A stretch of DNA of 64,000 nucleotides, from the NCBI GenBank assembly GCA_039881145.1, contig JAYKKI010000062.1, positions 1,991,501 through 2,055,500 of the forward strand, written 5' to 3'. Below are positions 11,998 through 25,736 of this stretch, in pieces. Each line of letters begins with the position of its first letter. Positions within the stretch are counted from its first letter, which is position 1. The stretch comes from Druceiella hillmani. Its lineage: Eukaryota > Arthropoda > Insecta > Lepidoptera > Hepialidae. The notes beneath the pieces are model-generated. The model saw only the letters and a program-made list of their open reading frames with translations, had not been told where the DNA came from and searched no databases. The position numbers were made by a program, and so were the translations under genes.

Positions 11998-13444
11998 CAA
12001 ATTTATATATTAATACACCTTATTATGCCAATAGATATTGAATACAACTTACTAACTTCAAGTTTCCAAATTACATGGGTTTTCAAAGAAATGGCAGTGA
12101 GAGACTGAAAGACAGACAAGGACATGAGTATATAAGAGTTCCGTTTTTTTGTTTAAAATACGACACCCTGAAAAGACCAAAATTTTAATACAAATATGGA
12201 AATGGGTTAAGGTGGAGGAAAATTAGCACAAGAGCATAAAACACTAGGATTTAGAAGGGGTAGAACTTTTTTACTCGATCCTTTCTGAAACGTTTACTGA
12301 GGTAAAATTTTTGGTCCCAAGATCCAGGTCATTCCGATGTCTCGTCGTAAACAACCAGTAATAATATTATCCTCTACTAATCTTTGGCAGATATAGAATT
12401 AACACATTATAACTCTACACACCCATAATTTTTAAAAACAATTCCCTTACTTATTATTAATATGGGACGAAAGTTAAAATCCAATTTTTCTTTCGCTCGT
12501 CGCAGTTATTAGTGTGATTATTATTTAAGATACAATATCAGATACGGTACGTATCAAATCCAATCACTTTGTGTCAAGAACTTTATAAACATTCAATATA
12601 TTTTTCTCCCAAGAATTTAATAAGAGTTTTTCGTTTCTACTTCAAATGATTCATGATCGGTTTTCTGTTCCAGAAAAATAACAAATGTCCGGATAAATAT
12701 TTATCCTTGTGGAGGTCAACGTCACACTCTGAACAAAAAGTCGCTGTTTGGTTTCCACTGTCGTATAATAGTTTCACCTGAATATATATGAAGCCAAGAC
12801 ACTTGCCTTATATTGCATTATGTTTAGAAAACCTTTTGTACAAATCGATGAAACAGCCAATATATTTCGGCGATCAATTGATCAAAGTGTGTATGTAAAA
12901 TTGGTTTACAGAGATAAAAACGAAAAAAAATAAGTTATAAATATATTTAAACTGAAGAAAAATCTCTGTTCTTCTTTTAAAGTTCCGTAGTAAAATTGAT
13001 AACCTTTATAATTTTATCACGTACCTTTATCATATCTTTACGGTTTCTAGAGTTTCAAATAAGAAATAAAAACGTAGAGAAATATTGAAAAAAGAACATC
13101 ATAAATAAAGCAGGTCCAAACCTTTTTTCGCGTACTCTATCAGTGAGATATTGGGAATTTCGTCGTGAGGAACCTCTTAATGAAATTGAGGTTTCACAGG
13201 ACTCACGTAATGAAACTAAGGTTTCACATTAGTCTAATAACGAACTATTATTAGGCCAATTTGCAAAATTTGAAACTTAAAAATAATTCGCAATATGTCC
13301 CTCCCTCTAATTCATCAACGAAGAATTTTAAATATTGGGAAAAATTCTACGTGATAAACATTTGTTCATAAATTTTACTCCAAATGATTTGCGTTAATTT
13401 ACAATATCAGTTTAAAAAATATCGGAAACTGCTGAAAACTTCTT
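11997..13444. other. AT-rich spacer with a 29-bp tandem repeat
   Basis: No gene is seen. At about 13179-13231 a unit containing TAATGAAA(T/C)T(G/A)AGGTTTCACA occurs twice with a 29-bp period. The TATATAAGAG at 12129 has no initiator at the right distance. Confidence 0.45.
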
Positions 13445-13860
13445 TGTTACGAATAATGTAACTTCTCTATTACGTATAATGTAATAATAACTTAGCTATT
13501 TCTTTTAAATTGCGTAAAGTGTGAGTTAGTTGGGTGTGAGTTCCGTTAGACACTTAGCCTTTTTTTTTAAATTGCGTAAGGTGAGAGTTAGATATAAACT
13601 CACTTTCATTGTTCCGTTCCTCAAACTGAAAAGCGAAACCCTTATAAGGACACTCTGCCCATCAATTCACTCTGTCTGTCAGTTCACAAATCACAGTCGT
13701 TTTGCTTAGACGTTCTGGTTCTCCTTGATCGGTCCTTTCCTCTGATTATTTTGTACTTTTTTTTTGGTTATACTTTCGTCTTATATAGGCTAATATCTCT
13801 GAAATAAAATAATTGTTCGACTTTGAAGTCATAAAACTTTGATTTTTGTTATTCACCACA
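13445..13860 (+). mobile_element. Possible solo LTR
   Basis: The stretch starts TGTTAC and ends CACCACA, so it has TG...CA termini. Between them lie TATAAG at 13643-13648, an initiator TCAGTT at 13679-13684 and AATAAA at 13803-13808, in the order expected for U3, R and U5 of an insect LTR retrotransposon; about 415 bp is a normal LTR length. It also holds a direct repeat, TTTTAAATTGCGTAA at 13503 and 13565, as often found in U3. I could not find a matching second LTR, a primer-binding site or a clear target duplication, so this is tentative. It could instead be an ordinary promoter region. Confidence 0.3.
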
Positions 13861-15939
13861 AATTGTTTGAGGCCTTTTAGAATTACTTAAGGGATTCCCG
13901 TGGATAGCTTGATCGACCTCCTATATTCACACCTTCATGAGGTAGATCGCCTTTAAAATATGCATAATTCTTTATTTCTGTTCCTTTTTACATAGCCGCT
14001 ATGCTATAGATAGTAGTATCTTAGAGTTAGTAGTATATTTTTAAAGTTACTTAACGAGCTGGAATTCAACAGACGTAAGCTTTTTGAATTCAGTCTGTAA
14101 TTTTCTATTGGTTCAATATTCACAGAATTATCGCAACGCGAATTACTACATAATTTCAACATCGCCTGTAAATTTAAAACTGACTAATAAACCAAATTCA
14201 TAGACGTCAATAAATTTAAGACGAACTCAATAACCTTTGTCCATAAATCTTATATTTTATACAGACAATGTCTCATATCTAGCTAGCAATGAAGTAAATA
14301 TGTTAGAGGAACAGATATTTATGTGAAAATTACATTAATAAACGACAACGTATGTTTTTCTAATAAAAGTATTATGTCTGGTTCAAAACACACAAAATAG
14401 TCTGTTATATTACGCTTTCAAATCTCCAATATGCACTCAACAAAAACTTGTTTATTTCTATACTCCATAAATCAACTTCTTATTGTCTTCTATATAATAC
14501 TTGGCCGCTCAATAGTTAGTTTGACCCCAGGCACGTGTTGTAACAGTACAATAACCCCGCCAAATACTCGACTGTTCCTTTCTGCTGGTATTTATTACCA
14601 CTAAACATATGATTCAGCACAGCCTGTTTGTTTTAGAAACTAAACTATGGGCCAGTGTCATCTCGAAGTAGCTCTTGTCACCGATAGAAATCAATATTTA
14701 CAAAATCTACAATAAATAATTAATCAGCTTCACGTAATTAATTTCATTACATTATGTCATGAGAGTGAGATATCCCCATCTAAAGCAATTTCATGCCCTC
14801 AAGTAGGCATGAAATTCTAGAAACAGTAAGTATGTTTTTCAACAGATCCATGAACTTATTATGATAATGAGAATGCTAAATTTAACAATTATTTAGGTGA
14901 ACATATTGTTATATTATTTCTTTAAATATAGCATATAATAATGCATTCACAAATTTATCCAAATTTTTTTAAGTAAGAATTTTCTGAGCATTCAAAAGCT
15001 CAACTTTTAATACGTAATCTAAGAATAGTCAGTTGGTAACTATAGCTTTTAAATGTTGGCGATACTTCCTTTTTAAATAAAATTGTACACGTTGAGGCAA
15101 AATAGGCTTAACGCCTCATTTATTCATGCCCGTTATAAATTTAGAAGGGAATAAAAAAGTATAATATCTTTTTACTTTGTAATAAAAGAACCGATTGCAT
15201 TTTTAATATTTCCTCTAATATCAAGTATTTTTAGATGAAAACCGGATAATTGCATTGATTTCGAGATTATGACGAACTAAAAAGTTAAATAAAGCAAAGT
15301 TATTTTTCAATTCGTGAGAGCTTCATATAACAAATTCTAGTACCTTGTAAACTTTCTTAGAGGTTACGATGAAATGATTGTGAACTGTAAGATGATTATC
15401 CATAATTACATCGAGATCCTGGATAAACAAAACTCTTTCGAGAGTGGTTCCATCTTGTTCAAAACTAGAGTCAAGGCGGATACAATTCGGCAAACATTAG
15501 AATGTATATTTAAATGAACCTAATAAATGAAAGGCTCTGATTCGTTTGAAAAATATCACAGGAATTAATTTAATTATCGTAACTGACAGGAATCAATGAT
15601 AATGTCAAATGTATAACGTCGTGTATTAAGGTTTGGGGAAGACGATTTAGTTCTACGAAATCATCCTTTTATAAGTGTTTTTATATAATTTTTCTAAATC
15701 CTTTTTTATTTTATGATAACAGGTTTTTTTTATTTATGTAATAATAGATCCACCGAGCTTACAACCATGTACAAGGTGGATATCTAATCGTATCTCTCTA
15801 CACACATACCCTACACCTATTTATAAACTTATTTTATAATGAAATTTTGTGCAGTATTTATTAACAGATAAGCCACTTAGACATAAATGTTTCAGAGTGT
15901 AATTATTTCAGGATGAATTAAAATTACTTTATTTCAAAG

Positions 15940-15940
<1 letters not shown>
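13861..15940. other. AT-rich spacer with one hairpin
   Basis: No gene is seen, and no frame of 60 codons or more occurs. A perfect 11-bp inverted repeat, AATTTCATGCC / GGCATGAAATT, lies at 14787-14797 and 14806-14816. Confidence 0.45.
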
Positions 15941-16020
<80 letters not shown>

Positions 16021-16022
16021 AT
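15941..16022. repeat. (TA)n microsatellite
   Basis: Almost pure TA repeat ending in GTGTGTATAT. Confidence 0.96.
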
Positions 16023-16370
16023 ATTTTGATTCACGTAAAACTCATTTCAATATAATTAAATATCATGCGAAATCGGAGGATTGCACAATAATTTTGTTTA
16101 CAGATCGAGGTATTTAAAAATTATAGTAATTACCAGAGACTGTAATGTGAATATTGTATACGAAAAAAGAGTCTTGCAAATAGAAATATTTGTAAAAATT
16201 ACATGTGGAACAGGGCTTTTAAACATACTGCGTAAATTTATCTAAGCTAGTACAGAGTGTGTTTCCTTTTGTGTACGACTCTACTATTAACAAGAGCACA
16301 ATCGAATGTGACACTTTAGAATTCTTACATGAATATTCGTTGTTTTTATAAGAATATTATATAAATACAA

Positions 16371-16372
16371 AC

Positions 16373-16434
<62 letters not shown>

Positions 16435-16439
16435 TATTT
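16371..16439. repeat. (TA)n microsatellite
   Basis: TA repeat with one phase slip (ATTATA) near the middle. Confidence 0.96.
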
Positions 16440-16512
16440 ACCAAAAGTTCACACAACTCTCTTCTGTACAATCTTTTAGAGCTCATAAACTTTGAAAATC
16501 ACAATTAAACAT

Positions 16513-16570
16513 GTTATCGTGTGCAACTCAAGTGGACAAGGATTTGTCCACTTGAGATGCACACTATAAC
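16513..16570. repeat. 27-bp inverted repeat with 4-bp loop
   Basis: The arms at 16513-16539 and 16544-16570 pair with two mismatches; the inner 12 bp (CTCAAGTGGACAA side) are perfect. The tiny loop and long arms fit a quasi-palindrome created by a local inverted duplication rather than two transposon ends. Confidence 0.85.
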
Positions 16571-17744
16571 ATTGCGTTGCATCAGCCGAGAAATTGATAA
16601 TCAAAAATATTTGACAAATTTCTTCGTCAATTACAAAGAACCTTTACAGAAATAAAAAATGGCAATTACAACACATAATTTTCACTAATAAACATATATA
16701 ACTACAATATAACACCTGAAAAATATTAACATTCAATTTACTCGAACGTTTTCAAAAGACAAATTGTCATATTACGAAAATTCCTATTAGTCATATTATC
16801 ACAAATTTTGATATTGTAAGATTCAATATACCATAATAATACGTAATTATTTGTATCTGAGTGTAGCTCGGACCACTCTAACCGTGCAACCGATTTATAT
16901 TAGAGAGTGAGACGTATCCGATACATTTTATATATAAGACGGAAATTCAACATTGGTTGGTATAAATGTATTTAAGTTATTACTACAATTGTCTATTCTA
17001 TATTTATTTGCATTAAGAATATTTAAATTTATTTATAAATCTCTATCTAAATATTTTCCCTTTGTAAGCAGGGGAACCTTTTTAAACACTACATATACGT
17101 TTGGATTGAGAAATTTCAACATTGTAAATAAATAAAAAATTTCTAATTATCTTGGCAGAAATACTTTTATAGGAAGTTGTTGGCGTAATAAAAAAAAACG
17201 AAATAAAGAAGAATAAAAAACCAAAGTCGAAAAAGAACAGTTAATTTTGTCTAAAAATCCATGAAAATTTGTTTAAATGTTTCAAAAGGTTAGCCCGGGA
17301 ATAATATAAAACACGGAATAATAATTCTCTCCTTCAATTTGTTCTACATTCCTGTTTTATATTTATTTCCTGGAGAGATCTTTAAAATGTTTTCGTGTTG
17401 ACATTTTCAAAATCGCCACAGCCTTAATTTCGATCGACACAAAAATACAAAATAACAGAATTTGGTTCGATTTTTGTTATTCTGACCGCATGCAATCAAG
17501 AAAGATAAATTTAGACTAATAAATTCTTTTTAAAGTTGCCTTTTTTTTAATTTTCGTCTTTAATTCTTGGATTGAAATAATTATCATAACGCTGATATAT
17601 GTTTATGATTATAGGCCTATAGCTTGCAGACGCACCAAGCTATATATTTAAAATTTGTACTAATTAGAAGTAATTTAGATCAAAAATAAATGAAATATTT
17701 AAAAGGAGGCCTAATTTATTTTGAGGTAGGGAAATTAAGCAAAT
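16571..17744. other. AT-rich spacer, nothing recognised
   Basis: No gene is seen. The frame at 16953-17135 encodes a hydrophobic low-complexity peptide without motifs. Confidence 0.45.
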
Positions 17745-17907
17745 GTGTAGGTTAAAAATTGAAATTTTTCCTTTATTTTTGGAGCATCATAAGACAAGTT
17801 CTTTTAAATTTATTTTTAACGAGCGCGTTCTTAAAAATGAAAATAAATAGAAACTGGTAATTTTTTCAACCTACACGTATGTAAATATCGCAAGGTATGA
17901 ATATAAA
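17745..17907. mobile_element. MITE-like repeat, copy 1
   Basis: The stretch 17745-17876 (132 bp) begins GTGTAGGTTAAAAATT and ends AATTTTTTCAACCTACAC, which gives short terminal inverted repeats with nine perfect outer bases. The interior (CATCATAAGACAAGTTC and following) is about 80% identical to 18941-19078. Similarity continues about 30 bp beyond the right inverted repeat (GTATGTAAAT, CGCAAG, TATGAATA), so either the element is longer than the inverted repeats or the target was duplicated with it. No coding frame is present; it would be non-autonomous. Confidence 0.6.
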
Positions 17908-18940
17908 GGACTTAAATGTTCCTTAAAGCCATGAAAGAGATACTAGGTAACAGGTTTACTTATATTTTGGAAAATGAAATCAATATGTGTAAGGAGTTTA
18001 ATAAAAATACTTTATACAGTTAAATAATTATATCTTTATATAAATGAATATAGAAACATCACAAGATGAGTTCCAATATCATTTAAAGCATTATTATATA
18101 TAGTTGCAACATCTAAACAGATGCAATCTATACATTTCAATAACAAAAGGAATTTAACTCTACAATACATATAATATTTATAAAAATCTATGACCTTAGA
18201 AGACTCTCATCGCGTACAAATCAGCAACTAGAAAGTAACTAGAAAGCCTTTATTTCAAGTAAAAAGATGGAAAAATGCTTCGATTTACTTTTAGACGTTT
18301 TGAAATTATATAAATTTTTTGTTATTTCCAGAAAAGAAAGGTTTATGTACTATACTATATAGTGGAAAATTTTATGTACTATAATTGCATAAGAAGGAAA
18401 TTTTGTTTGTGTCCTTTTTAAAATTTGATGTGAAACAATTTACCTAATCAAAATGAAACCTTCACTATCGCATAACTAATAAAATCCAGATAAGTAAAAT
18501 ATATGCAATACCTTTTTAAAACTTATGGTTAATGAGCAGTGATGATTTAAGGAAGGAAAATTGAAGTTTGGTGAATATACCTTTCAATTAAATCTTCAAA
18601 CTGTTTTGCTAAATTTATACATAACATAAAAATTTTGTAGACCACACTAATTTCCACAGAATAAATTTTACGGTACATACTGTAAATTAATAAAGATTAA
18701 CTGCTATCATCAACTTCTGTTGTCAAGCCTGTTTAGGTTAAACAAAATAAGCAGCTACAGCCTTATCACGGTCATGTTTCAAAACTTATACATGACGATA
18801 TAATCTACACAAGGGTCTGGTACGTGTATGGTTAGTCAGCATAAATTGTTTGTTATAAATGCTTATATCACAAAATAGATTGTAAAGTTATCTAATCTAT
18901 TAAATCACAGAATAAATAAACTGACTACCTAATTCGATTA
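17908..18940. other. AT-rich spacer between MITE copies
   Basis: No gene is seen. ATGTACTATA occurs twice at about 18346 and 18374 around a short TATACTATATAGT near-palindrome. Confidence 0.4.
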
Positions 18941-19108
18941 ATGAGCAGGTTGAAAATTGAAATTTCTTCCTTTATTTTTACAGCATCATAAGACAAGTTC
19001 TTTTAAATTTACTTTTTAATGAGGGCATTCTCAAAAATGAAAATACCTAGAAAATGATGATTTTTGTTCAAACTACACGTATGTAAATAACGCAAGTTAT
19101 GAATACAA
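18941..19108. mobile_element. MITE-like repeat, copy 2
   Basis: Second copy of the 17745 repeat in the same orientation, about 1.2 kb downstream. It keeps the interior CATCATAAGACAAGTTC block and the right end ...CTACAC followed by GTATGTAAAT. Its left end is changed (AGCAGGTTGAAAATTG), so its inverted repeats pair less well than in copy 1. Confidence 0.6.
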
Positions 19109-19916
19109 GGGTAATTATGAAAGATTATTAAATAAAATCGGATTATATAAAATACGAGTACAATCATGGATCGCTTTTTCCAGTCAAGACAATCAACTAG
19201 TTTATATTAATTCTTTCATACAACATTTTGACATTTTTTTAACGACATAGAGAGCAAAAATTGATACTGACATTTGGACAAAAAAGGTGTTTTGTTCTCT
19301 ATTTTATTCACATATGTTTTTGTGAAATAAAGATTTTCTATTTGGCAATGGTGACCGATTGTAATTTTATAAAGCTAATCATTTCATAAAGCATGATTAG
19401 ACTTTATTACATAGCGTATATGATATGAGACACTCTTTAGTTAAAGTAGGAAATTATAGACTGAAAAACACTTAGAAATTGGAAAATGATACTTGCGTCA
19501 GAGCTATGGAGAGATTGCTTGAAATATGTGAAAAAAGGCATAAGAAAAGAAGGGGGTTTAAGTAGGCAGCTAAAATTCTTTGAGTTTAATACTATCCGTA
19601 TTTTAAAATGTTTTTTATGTTCCAAAATGGTCACATAAAATAGGACACCGGAATAAAAAAATGAGAGAACCTATTGCTTAACTACTGTGTCGTAATCTCC
19701 TCAAAGTCCATGTTTGTCATTTAGTAATGGCCTTTAAATATCTGCAGTCGATTTTCTGGAAGCAAGAGAATGAGTATTATATTATCGGTACTCTTAGTTA
19801 TAGAATTTGTAATGAGCATGAATATATTTATAAAAAATGTAGAATTTTTACAAATATTAGTACATACACATTTGAGTATCATAAACCATTGGATACCAAG
19901 CTTGTTACTGCAAAAG
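19109..19916. other. AT-rich spacer, nothing recognised
   Basis: The small overlapping frames on both strands at 19437-19979 carry no motif and mostly shadow each other; no gene is called. Confidence 0.4.
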
Positions 19917-19969
19917 ACTAACTGTATTATACTAACTGTATTATACATAGAGTCTAATACAGTTAGTAT
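19917..19969. repeat. 14-bp tandem duplication plus 15-bp inverted copy
   Basis: ACTAACTGTATTAT occurs exactly twice head to tail (19917-19930 and 19931-19944). It is followed after 11 bp by its inverted copy, TAATACAGTTAGTAT at 19955-19969, which pairs perfectly with 19929-19943. One short sequence has therefore been copied both directly and in reverse. Confidence 0.85.
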
Positions 19970-22900
19970 CGGTATGTAAAAACATATTTATATTGTCTAC
20001 TCTGTTCTCTCAGTAGTAGAGCGTAATGGCACATTTTATTCATATCGTGATGAAGCTTGTATAATCACAATAGAATAGTCGTCGTGTTTTTGCTTATATT
20101 TCATAACCAATTTATTAGAAACGGGAGCAAAAAATGAACTAAATCGGCTTGAGGAAACAGACAATGGAAAAAAATATTTACGGTGTTTTTGGAGAGGATT
20201 GAAGAATTTTAAGATGGGAAGAAAAACATTGAGGATAAAATCAATAAGGGAATTTTACAGAGCTAGGCAGCATTTTAATATTCCACAATGCCTGAAGACA
20301 AAAGTAATAATAGAAGTAAATTTTTGCTGACTTACCTGATATTTAACATTAATTTTTATAGTTTATTAAATGTCATTCCCAATATAAGTTATGACAAAAT
20401 AAATTGCGTTTCTTACTTATTCTTACATAAATATATGATTTTCAAAATTTATTTTATACGATTATTATTTCACAAACTTGCTAAAACTTCTGTTTTTTTC
20501 TCTTTTTGTTATTTTCTCTTTACACAGTTTTTCTAAATTGATTACACAAACTACTAAACCACTACCCAATTAAAATATTTGGGTTATGTGATATGAAATC
20601 AAATGACGAAGAAGTTGTATAAAATATTGAGAATTAGGATTGAGAACAATTAGACTGACATATTGTCTAGAAAACACTATGAAAATATAATGACAATACT
20701 GAGGTGGTTATGTTGCAGGCACCTTAATGCTGACGTGGTTGATTCGTAGACACATACACTCCGCGGTCACACTCAGTTGATTAACGAACATCTCGCGCTA
20801 GTAAGATACTGAGAACGTGGTAGCTACAATTTAAAAAATAATGGCTCAGTGTAGGTTTCATTCCTTTTGCCGTATCTGTCGCAGAGGGTTAAATATCCTG
20901 TTTACGTAAATACACCACAAACAATTGACTACCAAAGAAGATCGCACGTGTTATTAGTTGATATTCAACAAACTATATATAAAATCATCATTGAAATCGG
21001 TTTCCTTTGGTGACGCATAAACACAATATTACATGTACGCTCAATTGATGGCCTTATAGATATTTCGTATATATATTAAAATCATGATTGTAATAAAACT
21101 TATCGTATATATCATTTCTTAATGGTAAGTATTTTGTTAATTTATAATACTGTAAAAGTTATTGTTTACTTTATAATACTGAGTAGTATTGAAAAATATA
21201 GCTTTTGTGTGTTCTATGTCTTCATAGCTCACTTCAAAGTAACTGTAATGATTTAAAAACTTAATTGCAAAAAAAATTATTCGGTATAATACGACATTTT
21301 ATGCTAAGTCCTTATTGCTCCTACAAGCTCCTTATACATCTTATATGTATACCTTTTGCGTTTTAAGAAGATATAACATATGCATATCTTTATGCCGTGA
21401 GCTACACTATAGAGAAAGTTTTATGTCACTGACATATAATATGGAAAGCTTACATATGGCAAGGATATGGCGCTAGTTGCGTAAGGAGTCGCTCGTATTG
21501 TCCTTTTTTGTTTGTTTTTATAGTATGTTAAATGTTAATTTCTGTAATCCATGAATTATTGGAATTTTTAATACCTCAATATTGTATTGCACTCTTATAC
21601 TCCCCAAGAAAACTAGAACACAGATTTCCAAAAAACTAACCATTAAGGAAAAATGGATTTTAGATATAAGAAGATAAAAACAAAATCCGAAAATTAAAGT
21701 TCACATTTGCAAGTACATACAATGATATATTTAATTCATCTGGAAACTGTGTTGGAAAATCACTTTGCAGAATTAATGGTTGACGACCCTCTGTAAGGCA
21801 TGGCAAAGGTTAAATGCCAAACAAAATATTCCCTTTATAAAATTGAGACAATTTTTGCTTTGTATTTTCGTTTAGCATATCAAAATATCAAGTAATACAA
21901 AATAGTTTTGTTTGAAGACCATAATGTTCTACTTATTTCTTAAAAATGTAATCCATTTCTCTACAATAATGGAAAATTAAATTTGTTTTGTTTTTTGGCG
22001 CACAACTTTTTTCTGTAACAAAGTTTTACTTATTGACCTATATTATATATTTTAATAAAAAAATATGAAATAACGTAAAAAAAAACTAAAGTTTACATAC
22101 ATATTTACAATTTTTAATGCAATACAATAATGGGTACAAAGTAATTATAAGTAACTAATATGAAATCGATTATTTATTGGTTCAGTAATTTTATCAAAAA
22201 TAATTTGTAATTAGGTATCAATAGTAGCTAATCCATTACTATAATTTTTGACAAATAATTTCGATCAATCAAATGTTTACAAATTTATTAGTTAGAGATA
22301 AATTTAATTGCAGAAAATTTGACGGCCATATCTCAATCCCTGTTACTACTAGAAAACTTTGTCAAAATAACTAAAGCTTCTCTAACACCGTCCAGAATCG
22401 CCACATCGCTTTGGAAAAAAATTGTATCATGAAAATTTATATAATTACGCCACTTTAATAATATAATGGATTACAGAAACTTCTTTTCATGAATTTTCCA
22501 ATTCAATACTGAAGAAGGGTATATTTAACTTCGTTGCAATTAATAGTGTAATATTTCGATATTAAGCTTAAAGCAGAAAAGGTTTAGTAAGATTTGTGCG
22601 ATAAAAACTGGTGTTAACATTGAAATTGAAAACAATATACTTTTCTTTTTTCATATAAGTGTTAAAGAACCTAAAATAGAAATTGTAAAAAAAGTACAGT
22701 AGTTTACCTTTTTTACTATTATTTTCGTTTGCTTTGTTTACTACATACATGTGCTTTATATTTTATTTCAAATTACGATTTTGTGTACATCAGTTTTGTG
22801 AAATTTTAAGAAATTTTTTGAAAATATTGTTTCGGTGACAATAAATTTAATTTTATTGGAAATTTACTCACGTTTCTAATAAAACTTACGATTTAATAGC

Positions 22901-25665
22901 AACATTTTTGAGCTCCAATAACCAATATTTGTTCGATTTTTCAGTAGTTTATATTGTATAAAATATATATAGGTAGCTGATGTACAACAGTTTTATTTAT
23001 GTCATAATCCATGTTTTTTTAATGTATTAATATTTGTTGGGGTTTTATATATTTATATTTTATGTATATAAACGTATTTAGAAATATTATTTCTTTATGC
23101 TCCAAATTTGAATAATACATGATATGTATATAAACTGCAATACGTAAGAACTATCAGAAACATTATAATTTTCAATATAAACAATTATGAAGTATTTTTT
23201 TAATCTTTACTATATTGTTTTGCAGTTGCCATTCAGGTTATTCGATTATTTTATAATGTTATGTGAAATGTACTAAGTATCGGATGTATACATAGAATTT
23301 AAATTTTATAATTAAAGTAGCTCTTGCAGCTGCATTTTAATTATATTGTGATTGCTGCGAGGTACAATCTCTTAAAAAGTTAAGAAATAATATAGCGAAA
23401 GAGATGAAAAGAAGTGAAATGTAATATAGAAAAAAACGTTGCATATAATTTTATATCGTTTGACTGGGATTCAATAGTCTATCTTAGGTACTAACTGAGG
23501 TTCAATAGTCTTTTTCAATAATAGGTTTTATTGGCAACTCTGAAACAAAATGCACAGATTTGTTTATCTTACAAAGGCAATTTTCAGAAAGATTTTTCAC
23601 CTGAATTAATGTGTAAATACTATGTTCTTGTTGATCATATAAAATAAGACAAGAGTATGTATATACTTATCATACTTTACGATGTGATCCATAAGGATAC
23701 TATACTTAGAAAAGAAAGACGTGGGCAAACATTTCGGCTACACGATCGCCTACGCATACAGTAGGCAAGTACGCAGCATATTTATAATACATTTTCAATT
23801 ATCCACATCTTCAGGTTGGTATGTTTTATAGACCACCTATAAACTTTTATATTAAAGAAAATTTACGCACAAACATTTTTATGTTCTTTTTGCTCTATCC
23901 TATCCTACACGTGGACGTTTGCCTGGTATCTAATCATAAACGAATATTGTAACCTTTATGGCTTCCAGTATTAAAACCGGCTTTTATGAAATAGAATAAA
24001 GGCAAAGGTTGAAAAAGCTCCGTGCTCTAAATAATCAAAAGGGTTTATAACCTGAAAATATCACAATTTTGGCAAGAAGGTCGAGAGAGTGAGGTGACAG
24101 AAACTATCGGTGAAAAGAAAATGTAAGGTTTCATTCACGCTTGCGTTATATGAAAACGAAGATTTCAGTGCTTACAACGTTTTTCTCTTTCAGTAATTTA
24201 CCATATAAGAAATTTAAGTAAAGTTTATTGAATTCTGTTTTGATTTGGTAATATGAATATCTGAAAAAAAAACTGCCAATTTACGTGTTGCACATATATG
24301 AGATTGGGTAAAGCATTAAAAAGTGCAGATAGATATTTATGTACAACGTGAGATATGCTATGGATAAATCTCCAGTTAATACTATTAATATTATATTTAC
24401 AATAATATTTGTTTAGATGACCCCAACATATACGGATGAGAGACAATAACCAAATAAATTAAATTACATAGAAAGTAAAACTTTTACAACGAACATAACC
24501 CTGACCCAGATCCAGTCTTGCTATTTTGCAATAAAGAATGAATTTAGTTGCTATGTAGTAACAATATTTTTGTGCGAATTGTATTTCTCTATTGATTTAA
24601 AATTACTTCAAAGAAATTTTCACGGATAATACCAATATTCTGCATAATAATTGCAATATTATGGACAAAAAATTGTTTTTATTTTCAAGTCGAGAAAATG
24701 GTAATTGCAGAGAGAGGACAAGTAAGTAAGCAGCACGAAAATGGTTTTTCAGTATTACTGGAGTGGTAAGTTCTTATTTTTATTTATACAGTTGTGATCT
24801 CTGGCATATGAGGATGAAAATTAATTTACGAATTAATAGAGTATACTGGAAAGAAATAGTCGAGGAAATAATATTACATATGGAAATGAGAAACACAAGA
24901 ATATTGTTAGGGCGTCATTGAAAGCTGTGGTAATCGAGACAGCAAATTTAACTATTACGTTATGAAGCCAGCTTATCATATATAAATAAATTGAATCACG
25001 CCGCTCATTTCGACCAAAATCTGTACAAACCTACCTTCGTCTTCTTCTATAAATGATATACATTTTAAACAACCTAGAACATATATATTTTCATAATGTT
25101 TCGATTTCAAAATCCATTAATCACAAAAAATAATTGAAAAATAAAAATAAATTTTAGCGTCGACTTTTTTTACCACATCAAAAATGCTCTACTTTAAAAA
25201 CTAATAAAAAGCTTTAAAATTATGATTAGATTAACAAAAAAATTTACTCAAATTCAAAAGCATAAATTTTTAAATATTATTTTTTTGTTATGTGTGAATA
25301 CCTATACTTAATGTCACCAACTTTTACTAAAAGTATTCAGAGTCTTAGAACTAACAAAGCTGAAGAGAAGAACAATTTTTCACTATGATTTTCCACTCGG
25401 TTTTATCCAAATTATTTTCTTAACCATTAAATAGGGCATAAAAATATACATTAATGGAAAGAGGAGCTTGATTTCGAGTCCTTGATTTTTTTTAATTAGA
25501 ATTTAAATTTTACTTCAATTTTATACTAGAGCATTGTTCTTGTGTTAAAAACAATTTATATACCTTTATATGGTACCAATAACAACAGAACACGAAAACA
25601 AATATTTACTCAAAACTTGAGGAAACAAACCTTTCACACTTCGTATTATTAAAAAGTGATAATGA
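19970..25665. other. Long AT-rich spacer, nothing recognised
   Basis: No gene, RNA or mobile element is recognised in 5.7 kb. The frames at 20288-20536, 22568-22750 and 24225-24446 are short, hydrophobic or low complexity, with no motif. A patch at about 20700-20900 is less AT-rich (ACTCCGCGGTCACACTCAG, CATCTCGCGCTAG) but has no open frame beyond 22 codons. It could be an old repeat or a conserved regulatory stretch. Confidence 0.4.
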
Positions 25666-25668
25666 ATA

Positions 25669-25735
<67 letters not shown>

Positions 25736-25736
25736 A
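25666..25736. repeat. (TA)n microsatellite
   Basis: TA repeat with one phase slip. The frames crossing it on both strands are artefacts. Confidence 0.96.

Noticed and set aside
12126..12160. TATATAAGAG as a promoter
   Set aside because: It is followed by a T-run with no initiator, ATG or donor in context.
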